NCBI GenBank assembly: GCA_964611345.1
Contig: CAZSYU010000010.1
Coordinates: forward strand, 1 to 64,000
Origin: JALZVT01 sp964611345
Lineage (GTDB): Bacteria; Pseudomonadota; Gammaproteobacteria; Pseudomonadales; Azotimanducaceae
Length of the DNA stretch: 64,000 nt
Direction: 5' to 3'
Part shown: one piece after another, positions 9,472-18,401 of the stretch
Position numbering within the stretch: position 1 is the stretch's first letter
Layout of the letters: every line of letters starts with the position of its first letter
Made by a program: the position numbers and the translations under genes
Notes under the pieces: generated by a model
Told to the model about the DNA's origin: nothing
Seen by the model: only the letters and a program-made list of their open reading frames with translations
The model's database searches: none

Positions 9472-11451
9472 GTGGCAAAGCCAAGCAAATCCTATTCTCT
9501 AGATTTTTTCCGGCGCCAACTCGCCGGCGTAAATGCTCTGCCCCAACTGTCCATGCTTGCGCTACTAACCGGCTTATTGACTGGCCTGGTTATCCTGTTA
9601 TTCAACGCAGCCGTTGATGTTGTGCTCGCCAGTTGGGTGCTTGGCACCCATTCCGAAGATTTCGAGTCTCTGTCGTTGTTTATGCGCATGTTGCTGCCTT
9701 GTGCCGGCGGTCTAGTCATAGGGCTTTCACTAATGCGGATGCGCGCCCGCGATACCCGCGTAGGCGTTGTGCACGTTATGGAACGCCTCAGTCGGCACCA
9801 GGGCCAACTTCCGCTGCGGAACGCCTTGGTGCAGTTTTTTGCCGGCATTGTCGCCCTCATTAGCGGTCAGGCAGGGGGTCGGGAAGGGCCGGCGATACAC
9901 CTGGGAGCGGCCAGTTCCAGCCTGATCGGACAAGCCTTCGAGCTCCCCAACAACAGTGTACGGACGCTTGTCGCCTGCGGTACGGCGGCGGCTATTGCCG
10001 GGTCGTTTAACACGCCAATTGCAGGCGTTATCTTTGCGATGGAAGTGGTGATGATGGAATACACCATCGCGAGCTTCATACCGGTTATTTTGGCAGCGGT
10101 AACCTCAACCTTTCTAACCCACTCCGTACTCGGCAACGCTACCGCGTTCAGCGTGCCGCAACTTCAGCTGACAACGCTCTCCGAAATTCCCTTCATTATT
10201 CTCGCGGGGCTGATGATTGGTTGCCTGGCCGCCGCCTTCAATTCACTGGTAGAGCTGTTCTCTAGAATCAAGCAATGGTCCTTCCCAATGCGTGGCCTGG
10301 TCGCGGGAGCTATTTGCAGCATCTGCGCCTTTGCCACCCCTCAGGTTATGGGCATTGGCTACGACACGGTTAACGGAGCTCTGCTAGGCAACATCGCAAT
10401 CACCACGCTGTTGCTGTTAGTGCTGACCAAATCAATCGCGAGTGCTGCGTGTCTCGGCTTAGGGTTGCCCCTTGGCATCATCGGCCCCACGCTGTTCATA
10501 GGCGCCTCCTTTGGTGGCGTGCTCGGACTACTCGGACAGGCCATTGCGCCCACTGACATATCCTCGCCGGGGCTGTACGTCATGCTCGGCATGTCCGCCA
10601 TGATGGGCGCGGTTGTTCAGGCGCCTCTCGCCGCGCTAATGACGGTGCTTGAACTTACCGCCAATCCCAACGTTATCCTGCCTGCCATGCTCATTATTGT
10701 GGTGGCAACCCTGGTGTGCAGTGAAGTGTTCAAAAAACAATCGGTCTTTTTGACGTCGCTGAAAAACATGGGGCTCGAGTACCCACCCAGCCCGGTCACT
10801 CTGCATCTGCAACGCGCAGCAGTGGCAAGCTTGATGCACCGAAACTTCATCCGCATGCCTGAAAAGGTGACTGCGTCGGAGGCACGGGCAGCGCTGGAGC
10901 GAAAACCATTGTGGATTGTCGTTGAAGAGAACAACAACACCGCACATTGTCTGCTGAACCCCTCAGACCTTGCAGCCTGGCTCGACGAACTGGCCGCCGA
11001 AATAGCGTTACAGGAACAACGTAAAGAAGAAAAAAAGGAACGTCGCCGGGCCCGTCGCAAGGCACTCCAGGACCTCGCTGAAGAAATCACCGACAGAGAT
11101 AAAGACGAAACTGCGACAGAACCAGTAGCGCCCCCGACCGAATCAGAACAGGCGCCGGACCAGAGTGATGCACAGATCGCAACCACAGCCGAGACCGAAA
11201 CTCCAACCGAAGCGGCAAGCGATGCTGAGGTGCCAGATGCCGCAGCGGAGACTATCGAATTGCTAAGTATCCCCGGGCAGCGCGAGGACGTGGTGAACAT
11301 CGACATTCGTGCGACTTTACAAGAGGCCCTTGAAGAGCTGAACGAACAAGGTGTACGGGCACTGTGCGTGCGGCGTACATCCATGCCGCTGGTGGCACCA
11401 ATAATGGGTGTACTCACTCGCGACGATATCAACAACTATCGCTCGAAGTAG
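9472..11451 (+). CDS. ClC-family chloride channel/transporter with split CBS module
   Basis: Polytopic inner-membrane anion channel or H+/Cl- antiporter, 659 aa with a GTG start. The filter motif GREGP near residue 135 keeps the gating glutamate, and GIIGP occupies the GxFxP position; multiple hydrophobic helices span residues 25-420. The cytosolic tail holds CBS-like halves at about 445-520 and 605-655, separated by a strongly charged K/R then E/A/T/P-rich linker of about 85 residues. CBS pairs usually sense adenine nucleotides. Gene orientation and the gap to hemL suggest independent transcription. Transported ion and mechanism cannot be told from sequence alone. Confidence 0.88.
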   Translation: MAKPSKSYSLDFFRRQLAGVNALPQLSMLALLTGLLTGLVILLFNAAVDVVLASWVLGTHSEDFESLSLFMRMLLPCAGGLVIGLSLMRMRARDTRVGVVHVMERLSRHQGQLPLRNALVQFFAGIVALISGQAGGREGPAIHLGAASSSLIGQAFELPNNSVRTLVACGTAAAIAGSFNTPIAGVIFAMEVVMMEYTIASFIPVILAAVTSTFLTHSVLGNATAFSVPQLQLTTLSEIPFIILAGLMIGCLAAAFNSLVELFSRIKQWSFPMRGLVAGAICSICAFATPQVMGIGYDTVNGALLGNIAITTLLLLVLTKSIASAACLGLGLPLGIIGPTLFIGASFGGVLGLLGQAIAPTDISSPGLYVMLGMSAMMGAVVQAPLAALMTVLELTANPNVILPAMLIIVVATLVCSEVFKKQSVFLTSLKNMGLEYPPSPVTLHLQRAAVASLMHRNFIRMPEKVTASEARAALERKPLWIVVEENNNTAHCLLNPSDLAAWLDELAAEIALQEQRKEEKKERRRARRKALQDLAEEITDRDKDETATEPVAPPTESEQAPDQSDAQIATTAETETPTEAASDAEVPDAAAETIELLSIPGQREDVVNIDIRATLQEALEELNEQGVRALCVRRTSMPLVAPIMGVLTRDDINNYRSK

Positions 11452-11494
11452 CTATCATCCCCCGCTAGCTAACAAGATACGCACTAGGCAACCC

Positions 11495-12808
11495 GTGACT
11501 CTCAATCTCGAAACTTCCAAGGCACTCATCGAGCGTGCCGCCCGCAGCATTCCTGGCGGCGTTAACTCGCCGGTAAGGGCGTTTAACGGGGTCGGCGGAA
11601 CCCCCGTGTTCTTCGAGTCTGGCAAAGGCTCCAAGCTCCGTGACGTCGACGGCAACACCTACATTGACTACGTCGGCTCCTGGGGCCCGATGATTCTTGG
11701 CCACTCGCCCGCTCAGGTGATTGACGCTGTAGTCGCACAAACCCAAAAGGCGCTCGGATTTGGGGCACCCACCGAACTCGAGGTGGAGTTGGCCGAACTG
11801 GTGTGCGGCCGCATACCCAGCATGGATGCGGTACGCCTGGTGAGCTCTGGCACCGAGGCCACAATGTCAGCCATTCGGCTGGCGCGGGGTGCTACCGGGC
11901 GCGATCTAATCATCAAATTTACGGGTTGCTACCACGGCCATTCTGATTCGCTACTGGTAAAGGCCGGCTCCGGTTTGCTGACTCTCGGGATTCCGAACTC
12001 ACCTGGCGTACCCGAGAGTCTCGCCGAGCACACTCTAAATCTGCCCTACAACGACCCACAGGCAATACGTGACGCCTTTGCTGAGTACGGCGCCAAGGTT
12101 GCCTGCGTGATCGTCGAACCGGTCGCCGGCAACATGGGCTGCATTCCACCTACCCAAGCATTTCTGCAAACCATGCGCGACGTGACGGCAGAGCACGGCA
12201 GCGTATTGATTTTCGACGAGGTGATGACGGGGTTTCGGGTGGGCCCCGCGGGCGCCCAAGGCCTGTACAACATCACTCCTGATCTAACGACTCTGGGCAA
12301 GGTTATTGGTGGTGGTCTGCCGGTAGGTGCGTTCGGCGGCCGGGCTGACCTTATGAACCAGGTCGCGCCTTCTGGTCCGGTGTACCAGGCCGGCACCTTG
12401 TCTGGTAATCCCCTGGCGGTAACCGCTGGGCTAACAACACTCAAGGCACTCACCCCTGATGTGTACGCAGCTCTTGATGAGAAAACCACCTATCTCGCAA
12501 ACCACCTGCAAGCCATCGCCGACAAGCACAGCGTACCCATGGTAACCAACAGGGTCTGCGGCATGTTTGGCGCGTTTTTTACGACCAGCTCAAGCGTCAC
12601 CAGCTTTGCTGACGTTGAGGCTTGTGACATCGAGCGTTTCAATCACTTTTTCCACGCCATGCTTGGTCATGGGATTTACCTTGCCCCCTCGGCGTTTGAG
12701 GCAGGCTTTATGTCGCTGGCCCACAGCCAGCAAGATCTGGACACCACCCTGGCCGCCGCCGAACTGTCCATCGCCTCACTCACCGAAGTTCCAGGAGACG
12801 ACTCTTGA
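11495..12808 (+). CDS. hemL: Glutamate-1-semialdehyde 2,1-aminomutase
   Basis: PLP enzyme that converts glutamate-1-semialdehyde to 5-aminolevulinate, the second step of the C5 route to heme. Diagnostic segments are SIPGGVNSPVRAFNGVGG at the N-terminus, the cofactor aspartate region IFDEVMTGFRVG, and the PLP lysine in LTTLGKVIGGGLPVGA. The GTG at 11495 gives 437 aa with a standard N-terminus; the frame is open back into the ClC gene, but those residues are not conserved. The stop overlaps the TTG start of the next kinase gene. Confidence 0.96.
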   Translation: MTLNLETSKALIERAARSIPGGVNSPVRAFNGVGGTPVFFESGKGSKLRDVDGNTYIDYVGSWGPMILGHSPAQVIDAVVAQTQKALGFGAPTELEVELAELVCGRIPSMDAVRLVSSGTEATMSAIRLARGATGRDLIIKFTGCYHGHSDSLLVKAGSGLLTLGIPNSPGVPESLAEHTLNLPYNDPQAIRDAFAEYGAKVACVIVEPVAGNMGCIPPTQAFLQTMRDVTAEHGSVLIFDEVMTGFRVGPAGAQGLYNITPDLTTLGKVIGGGLPVGAFGGRADLMNQVAPSGPVYQAGTLSGNPLAVTAGLTTLKALTPDVYAALDEKTTYLANHLQAIADKHSVPMVTNRVCGMFGAFFTTSSSVTSFADVEACDIERFNHFFHAMLGHGIYLAPSAFEAGFMSLAHSQQDLDTTLAAAELSIASLTEVPGDDS

Positions 12809-13830
12809 CCACAGCAACCACGAACACCGCTCCTGAACAGCTCGCCGTCTATGGTGTGGGCAACGCACTCGTCGATATGGAATACAAAATCGATGACAGC
12901 TTTCTCACGGACCACGACATTCCAAAGGGGCACATGACTTTGGTTGAAGAAGATCGCCTGCAAGCCCTCACCGAGGCACTTGCTGGTGTTACGCCCGCCA
13001 ACTCCAGTGGCGGCTCTGCAGCCAATACGATTTACGCCGTTCAAGCCCTTGGCGCCCAGGCGGGTTATGCCTGCAAGATCGCCCAAGACGCAACCGGCGA
13101 CTATTTTATGCACGCCATGCGCACTGCTGGAGTGTACGTTGACACCCACGCCCAGGTCGCAGAAGGTGCGACGGGTCGTTGCCTGGTGCTTATCACGCCA
13201 GACGCCGAGCGCAGCATGAACACCCATCTGGGCATATCGGCCACCATCACCACCAGCGCGCTCAATACTGAGGTTCTAAGCGCCTCTGACGCCCTCTATA
13301 TCGAGGGCTATCTGTGTTCCGGTGACGACAGTACAGAGCTTGCTATTAAGGCCCGGGAGACCGCCGAGCAGGCAGGCATCACCACAACGCTCACGCTGTC
13401 TGACCCAGCGATGGTGCAATTCTGCAAAGACAATCTGGTACGAATCATTGGCAACGGTGTGAACCACATTTTCTGCAATGAAGAAGAGGCCCTAACCTGG
13501 GCGGGCACCGATCGCCTGGACATCGCCGTCAACGAGTTACGGGATGCTGCCCAGGCATTAAGCATCACACTTGGTGCCAAAGGCAGCATGGTGGTGGACG
13601 CCAATGGCCAGCACGAGGTGGCGGGCTTTGCCAGCAAGGTAATCGACACCAACGGTGCCGGGGACATCTATGCAGGAGCCAGTCTGTGGGGCTGGACCCA
13701 GGGCATGGATGGCAAACAGGCGGCGCGCTTCGCCAACTACTGCGCCGCTCAACTCGTAGCAACCTACGGGGCCCGCCTTGCGAACCCGGAGGCCTATTTG
13801 GCCCTTGCGGCCGGCTATCGGAACGCCTGA
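12805..13830 (+). CDS. PfkB-family carbohydrate/nucleoside kinase (adenosine-kinase type)
   Basis: Ribokinase-fold kinase of 341 aa. The substrate-binding start (GVGNALVDMEYKID), the early glycine motif SSGGSAANT, and the C-terminal anion hole DTNGAGDIYAGA with the catalytic aspartate are intact. The overall layout resembles adenosine kinase-like PfkB proteins more than fructokinases, but the true substrate (adenosine, inosine or a sugar) cannot be settled. The TTG start overlaps the hemL stop by 4 nt, so the two are co-translated. Confidence 0.85.
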   Translation: MTTATTNTAPEQLAVYGVGNALVDMEYKIDDSFLTDHDIPKGHMTLVEEDRLQALTEALAGVTPANSSGGSAANTIYAVQALGAQAGYACKIAQDATGDYFMHAMRTAGVYVDTHAQVAEGATGRCLVLITPDAERSMNTHLGISATITTSALNTEVLSASDALYIEGYLCSGDDSTELAIKARETAEQAGITTTLTLSDPAMVQFCKDNLVRIIGNGVNHIFCNEEEALTWAGTDRLDIAVNELRDAAQALSITLGAKGSMVVDANGQHEVAGFASKVIDTNGAGDIYAGASLWGWTQGMDGKQAARFANYCAAQLVATYGARLANPEAYLALAAGYRNA

Positions 13831-13865
13831 TACCGGGTCTGCCCAATTGCCGTTATAGTAGGGGT

Positions 13866-14234
13866 ATGCCAGCGTCAATTCCCCCACCAACCGACCTCGA
13901 TGACCTGCCCAATCTGGGCAAAACCACCGTTATGTGGCTGCGGGCCATTGGCATCCGTGACCGTGAGATGCTGCGCGAACGGGGCATTTTTTGGGCCTAT
14001 CAGCGCATGCAGGCCCGCCGTTTCCGGGTGACGTCGGCGGTGCTGTTTAGCCTCGAAGGGGCGCTCCAGGATCGCCCGTGGCGGTCCTTCAGCGACGCCG
14101 AAAAAGACCAGTTGCTGAGCAAACTTGGCCACTTTCAACACCACGCCGATCCCGATGCCCGGCCTGTACCGCAAGCCGCGCCGCGCAAAACCAATCGCCA
14201 GGGCTCATTGTCCGACAACTCTCAGGGCGCCTAG
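13866..14234 (+). CDS. TfoX C-terminal domain protein
   Basis: A 122-aa protein made almost entirely of a TfoX C-terminal domain: DLPNLGKTTVMWLRAIGI, AYQRM and LFSLEGALQDRPW match the helix-hairpin-like family. Full-length TfoX/Sxy regulates competence genes, but this protein lacks the N-terminal domain and may simply be a small nucleic-acid-binding protein. The polar tail after residue 95 is low complexity. The frame is open upstream to 13686 inside the kinase gene; the ATG at 13866 is the first one matching the domain edge. Its stop lies in a CTAG shared with convergent sfsA. Confidence 0.75.
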   Translation: MPASIPPPTDLDDLPNLGKTTVMWLRAIGIRDREMLRERGIFWAYQRMQARRFRVTSAVLFSLEGALQDRPWRSFSDAEKDQLLSKLGHFQHHADPDARPVPQAAPRKTNRQGSLSDNSQGA

Positions 14235-14989
14235 GCGCTCCGAACCGCAAGCTCTACCGGCAGCTTCGTCATTATCCTGATCTGCTCGGGGGCCACCTCG
14301 CAACCGTAAGCCAACACCTCAACACCGGACGCGGCAGCCACTGCAACTGCCTCGGCATATTCGGGGTAGATCTCATGCGCACAGCGCACGCTGCGGATCG
14401 CCGTATGCTGAGCACAGAACAACAATAAGGCTCGCTCACCTGCCTGCGCACGTCGGGCCAACGCCTGCACATGCCGTAACGCCCGCTCGCTCACCGCGTC
14501 GGGAAAGGCACCGACACCATCACCCACATGCAGCGTTACGCTTTTTACTTCAACAAACCCGGCAGCTCCGGCTGCATCCACGAATCCAAAGTCAAAGCGA
14601 CCAGATTCATCCGGTACCGCCACCTCGCGACGCAGTTCACGCGGCTCGAGCAACTCCGCAATCACTCCGGCACGAATGGCTTCGTCGACAAGCACGTTGG
14701 CCTTGCCAGAGTTAATACCCACCCTTGCACCCGGCTCACCTGCTGCCTCGTCAACGGAGGGCACTAATTCCAGTGGCTCAATAATCTCGAGGGTGTGCGG
14801 ATACTTACGCTTGGGGTTGTCACTGCGTGAAAACCATACCCGGCTGCCCGGTGTGTTGCAGCCCGTCATAGCGCCTGTGTTAGGGCAGTGCAGTGTCAAC
14901 GTTGAACCATCCCCACGGGTCACGTCCGCCAGGAAGCGCTTGTAGCGCCGCACGAGGACCCCACATTCGAGAACCGGCGTGAACTTCAC
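14231..14989 (-). CDS. sfsA: Sugar fermentation stimulation protein homolog
   Basis: SfsA family, 252 aa. The N-terminal OB-like part (YKRFLADVTRGDG, LHCPNTGAMTGC, VWFSRSDNPKRKY) and the nuclease-like core (SGRFDFGFVD ... FVEVKSVTLH) with its acidic and lysine residues are recognisable. The family is reported as a DNA-binding or nuclease-like regulator of sugar metabolism, and its role is not firmly known. It overlaps the upstream aminotransferase gene by 4 nt (ATGA), and that gene pair beside dksA matches Pseudomonas. Confidence 0.9.
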   Translation of the reverse strand: MKFTPVLECGVLVRRYKRFLADVTRGDGSTLTLHCPNTGAMTGCNTPGSRVWFSRSDNPKRKYPHTLEIIEPLELVPSVDEAAGEPGARVGINSGKANVLVDEAIRAGVIAELLEPRELRREVAVPDESGRFDFGFVDAAGAAGFVEVKSVTLHVGDGVGAFPDAVSERALRHVQALARRAQAGERALLLFCAQHTAIRSVRCAHEIYPEYAEAVAVAAASGVEVLAYGCEVAPEQIRIMTKLPVELAVRSA

Positions 14990-16287
14990 CCCGCACCAAC
15001 GCCCCAGTCGTTGAGCGCCGAGCGAATGCGCTCGAGCCCAAGCTCAATCTGTTCGGCAGAGGTGGTAAATGCAAAGCGAACATTTTGTGCAGCACCCACC
15101 GTGCCAAAATCGGTTCCAGGGGTGACTGCAACCTTGTATTCGTCAAGCAACCGCCAGCAAAAGGTTTCTGCGTCCATACCCGTGTGGCTCAGGTCGACGT
15201 AAAGAAAAAATCCACCGCCAGGGACGAATGGAATCCCAAAACCCAGCTGCGACAGGCCGCCTACCAACAGATCTCGCCGCTGCCGAAAGACGTCCCGGCG
15301 CCGCTCATGTTCAGCCATTGCCGGCGGGCTGAAAGCAGCGATGGCTGCATATTGAGCTGGAGTAGAGGCAGAAATAAATAGGTTTTGGGCAAAGCGTTCT
15401 AACGGTTCGTAGGCCCAGTCAGGTGTAACTACCCAACCTAGTCGCCAGCCTGTCATGCCAAAGAATTTCGAAAAACTGTTAACCAAAAACGCATCCGGGT
15501 CTACTTGCCAACCACAGCTATAGCTATCTGGCCGCTCTTCGAACACTAACCCCGAGTAGATTTCATCGAGCAATACCACGCCCTTGTTATCGTGTACCGC
15601 AGAGCACACCCCAGCCAGTTGTGTCGCACTCAACATTCCCCCGGTCGGATTCGCCGGCGAGGCCAGCAACACGCCATGGGTCTGCTCGTTCCAGGCAGCT
15701 CGAACCTGCGCGCCTGTGAGCTGAAACTCATCGCTCGCATCAGCAGGTAGCAGGCGTGGCACGGCATTCACCAGATGAGCAAAAGCCGAGTTACAGGGAT
15801 AACCCGGATCGGCCATCAACATTTCTTGACCCGGATCGAACAAAGCAGCCATCAGCAGCGTCAGTGCACCGCTGGCACCGGCCGTCACCAGAATGTTCTC
15901 TGGGGCCACCTGCTGACCCAATGAGGTGCAGTAATAGTCGGCAATTGCTTCCCGCAGGGGCAACACGCCATCGGCATTGGTGTACTTTGTCTGACCAGCT
16001 GCCAGTGCCGCCTGACCCGCCGTACAAATGGGTTCGCAGGTGCTGAAATCAGGTTCGCCGAGCTGAAAGTGCACCACGGTGTGCCCCTCCGCCTCATACT
16101 GGAACGCACGTTTAGACAGCTCCATCACCCGGAAGGGTTCAACGACCCCTGCACGTGCTGCCAGGGGACCCGCTAAGCCACTGCTCGTCGTGCCACCTGG
16201 AAAAGCCTGTTTTTCGCGTGCGCCCTTGCTCACTTGCACTCCAGAATCTTGCCGCTGGGTAGGAAGGGCGTCAGTGTATATGGTCAT
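14986..16287 (-). CDS. Class I/II PLP-dependent aminotransferase
   Basis: Fold-type I aminotransferase of about 433 aa related to AspC/AlaA. It contains VVHFQLGEPDF, the cofactor-binding segment ASPANPTGG, the PLP lysine in NSFSKFFGMTGWRLGW, and a C-terminal arginine region (NVRFAFTT). Related genes between sfsA and dksA in gammaproteobacteria are annotated only as aminotransferases; the substrate is unknown. The first about 40 residues before LAARAGVVEPFRVMELSKRA are not conserved, so the start (ATG at 16287 here) is uncertain, and the frame is open to a TTG at 16326. Confidence 0.88.
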   Translation of the reverse strand: MTIYTDALPTQRQDSGVQVSKGAREKQAFPGGTTSSGLAGPLAARAGVVEPFRVMELSKRAFQYEAEGHTVVHFQLGEPDFSTCEPICTAGQAALAAGQTKYTNADGVLPLREAIADYYCTSLGQQVAPENILVTAGASGALTLLMAALFDPGQEMLMADPGYPCNSAFAHLVNAVPRLLPADASDEFQLTGAQVRAAWNEQTHGVLLASPANPTGGMLSATQLAGVCSAVHDNKGVVLLDEIYSGLVFEERPDSYSCGWQVDPDAFLVNSFSKFFGMTGWRLGWVVTPDWAYEPLERFAQNLFISASTPAQYAAIAAFSPPAMAEHERRRDVFRQRRDLLVGGLSQLGFGIPFVPGGGFFLYVDLSHTGMDAETFCWRLLDEYKVAVTPGTDFGTVGAAQNVRFAFTTSAEQIELGLERIRSALNDWGVGAG

Positions 16288-16438
16288 CCGCGAAATGTTC
16301 TGGTAGTTTACGCGCCCTCTCGCCAAGGCTGGCTGGACACGAGCCGATTCTCACGAATATTGAATCTGGCAACAGGTCCGCAGCGTTGTCCGGCGGGGAA
16401 AGCAGCAGAAGACCAGCCGAAGAGGATATGTTCCGCGT

Positions 16439-17377
16439 ATGGCCGCAAAAAAAGACACTGGATCAAAGACCCCGGCGGCTAAGAAGGCAGCCGCGAAGGG
16501 CAAGGCAAAGAAATCAACCAGCAAAGCCGCCAGCACGACCGCGGCAGCGAAGAAAACAGGCAAGAAAGCCCCTGCCAACACCGCCTCCGCCGAGAAAGCG
16601 GCGACCAAGGCTACCGCCAAGAAGACCAAAAAAGCGGCCACGTCCAAAACTCCAGCAAAGAAGAAAGCAGTCACGAGCGCAAAAAAACCGACGAGCGACA
16701 AGAAAACCGCTCCCAGCAAGAAAGCCGCAGCCGCCAAGCCTGCAGCAGATTCCACTAAAAAAACGCCGGCCAAAAAAGCCGCAGCAACCAAAGCACCGGC
16801 CAAAAAGACCGCTGCCAAGAAAAGGACCAGTGGCAAGGCTCGGAGCCGCTCCAAGGTGACCGAAGCCATTGTGAATACACCTATTCGCAAACGACCCGTG
16901 TCCAAAAAACCAGCCGTCAAGCTGCTGCCACGCCCCACCAGCCACGCGAAGGCATCCGCAGATTCGCCTTTCAAGAACTACACGCCGTACAATCCGAAGA
17001 AGAATGAGCTGTATATGAATTCGGATCAGGAGGATCACTTCCGAACGATCTTGAACAACTGGCGGACTGAATTGATGGAAGAGGTGGACCGCACGGTCAA
17101 CCACATGCAGGACGAAGCGGCCAACTTCCCGGACCCGGCAGACCGGGCCACCCAGGAAGAAGAGTTCAGCATCGAGCTGCGCACCCGCGACCGGGAACGC
17201 AAGCTGATCAAAAAGATCGATCAAACGCTGGAACGTCTCGAACAAGAAGACTACGGTTTTTGCGACACCTGCGGTATCGAGATTGGCCTGCGCCGACTCG
17301 AAGCACGGCCCACTGCAACGCAATGCGTAGATTGCAAAACCCTCGATGAGCTTAAAGAGCGACAGCTCCACGGCTAA
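16439..17377 (+). CDS. dksA: DksA transcription factor with histone H1-like N-terminal extension
   Basis: RNA-polymerase secondary-channel regulator that works with ppGpp. Residues about 176-312 align with full-length E. coli DksA: the coiled-coil tip FPDPAD keeps both catalytic aspartates (near 232 and 235), and the zinc finger is intact (FCDTC near 275-278, QCVDC near 296-299). Residues about 1-160 are an added lysine/alanine/threonine-rich segment built on PAKKAA-like repeats, resembling eukaryotic H1 tails and AlgP. The ATG at 16439 starts this basic segment. E. coli DksA has 151 residues, so the protein is doubled in size. Confidence 0.93.
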   Translation: MAAKKDTGSKTPAAKKAAAKGKAKKSTSKAASTTAAAKKTGKKAPANTASAEKAATKATAKKTKKAATSKTPAKKKAVTSAKKPTSDKKTAPSKKAAAAKPAADSTKKTPAKKAAATKAPAKKTAAKKRTSGKARSRSKVTEAIVNTPIRKRPVSKKPAVKLLPRPTSHAKASADSPFKNYTPYNPKKNELYMNSDQEDHFRTILNNWRTELMEEVDRTVNHMQDEAANFPDPADRATQEEEFSIELRTRDRERKLIKKIDQTLERLEQEDYGFCDTCGIEIGLRRLEARPTATQCVDCKTLDELKERQLHG

Positions 17378-18344
17378 GCCATCGTCTGTTCCGCTGGCTG
17401 GTCTAAAGCGTGGGACCGCAAACGATACGAGCGGGCCTGTTGGGCGCTTTGCGCCGTCGCCATCCGGGCCGCTGCATTTCGGCTCCCTGATCACTGCGCT
17501 CGCGAGTTTTCTGGACGTACGCACCCAACAGGGTCAATGGCTGCTGCGCATTGATGATCTTGATGCGCCACGCACAACACCCGGCAGCGAAGCCACAATT
17601 TTGCAAACACTCGAGGCTCACCAGTTGCACTGGGATGGCACACCCACCCGCCAGAGCGACCATCAACCTCACTACGAACTGGCACTGCAGGAACTCGCGC
17701 GGCTGGACTTACTGTTTTTTTGCGACTGCTCGCGCAAATCGCTCAAGGGAGCAACGGCCTACCCAGGCAACTGCAGACATCGCCGCTGCAACCCAGCGCA
17801 GCTTGCTGCCCATTTGCGTACCCCACCGGATGCACACGATTGCGCCATTCGCCTGCAAATGCCTGACCGCGAGCTAGGCTTCAACGACCAATTGCAGGGC
17901 CCACAAAAAACCCACTTGGCCCGCGAAGGCGGCGACTACATCGTGCTGCGCCGCGACGGCCTGGTGAGCTATCAGCTGGCGGTGGTGGTTGATGACGCGT
18001 TAACTGCCGTCACCCAGGTGGTGCGCGGTGCCGATCTGTTACCCACCACTGCGCGCCAACAACATCTGCACGAGCAGCTTGGCTGCACTGCACCTACTTG
18101 GCTACACCTGCCCATACTGCTGAATCAGCGCAACACAAAACTCTCCAAGCAGGCACGGTCCTTAGCTGTCACTGCCGCCAATGTGGCGGCCAACCTCTGC
18201 ATCGCCCTGCAATTGTTGGGACAACAGCCGCCGCCAGAGGCAACTCTGTGGCCAGCCCACGAGCTAATGGACTGGGCAATAGCAAACTGGTCGCGCGATC
18301 GCCTGCCAGCAGGAGAGTCGTTTGCAGACTTTTATGGCTGGTGA
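17346..18344 (+). CDS. gluQ: Glutamyl-queuosine tRNA(Asp) synthetase
   Basis: Truncated glutamyl-tRNA synthetase paralogue that attaches glutamate to queuosine in the anticodon of tRNA-Asp. The catalytic core shows FAPSPSGPLHFGSL (HIGH type), the zinc-site pattern FCDCSR ... CRHRRC, and KLSKQ in the KMSKS position, and the anticodon-binding domain of GltX is absent, as expected. It overlaps the end of dksA by 32 bp with the ATG at 17346, and the dksA-gluQ pair is widely conserved. Confidence 0.95.
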   Translation: MSLKSDSSTAKPSSVPLAGLKRGTANDTSGPVGRFAPSPSGPLHFGSLITALASFLDVRTQQGQWLLRIDDLDAPRTTPGSEATILQTLEAHQLHWDGTPTRQSDHQPHYELALQELARLDLLFFCDCSRKSLKGATAYPGNCRHRRCNPAQLAAHLRTPPDAHDCAIRLQMPDRELGFNDQLQGPQKTHLAREGGDYIVLRRDGLVSYQLAVVVDDALTAVTQVVRGADLLPTTARQQHLHEQLGCTAPTWLHLPILLNQRNTKLSKQARSLAVTAANVAANLCIALQLLGQQPPPEATLWPAHELMDWAIANWSRDRLPAGESFADFYGW

Positions 18345-18401
18345 GGTGCTTGTGAGTTGCACCGGTGGCCCTTCTATCAACGCCCCTGCTAAGCTGCGCC
18401 T

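Noticed and set aside
10617..11435. 272-codon minus-strand frame opposite the ClC gene
   Set aside because: Serine-rich shadow frame of a GC-rich gene; the plus-strand protein is clearly real.
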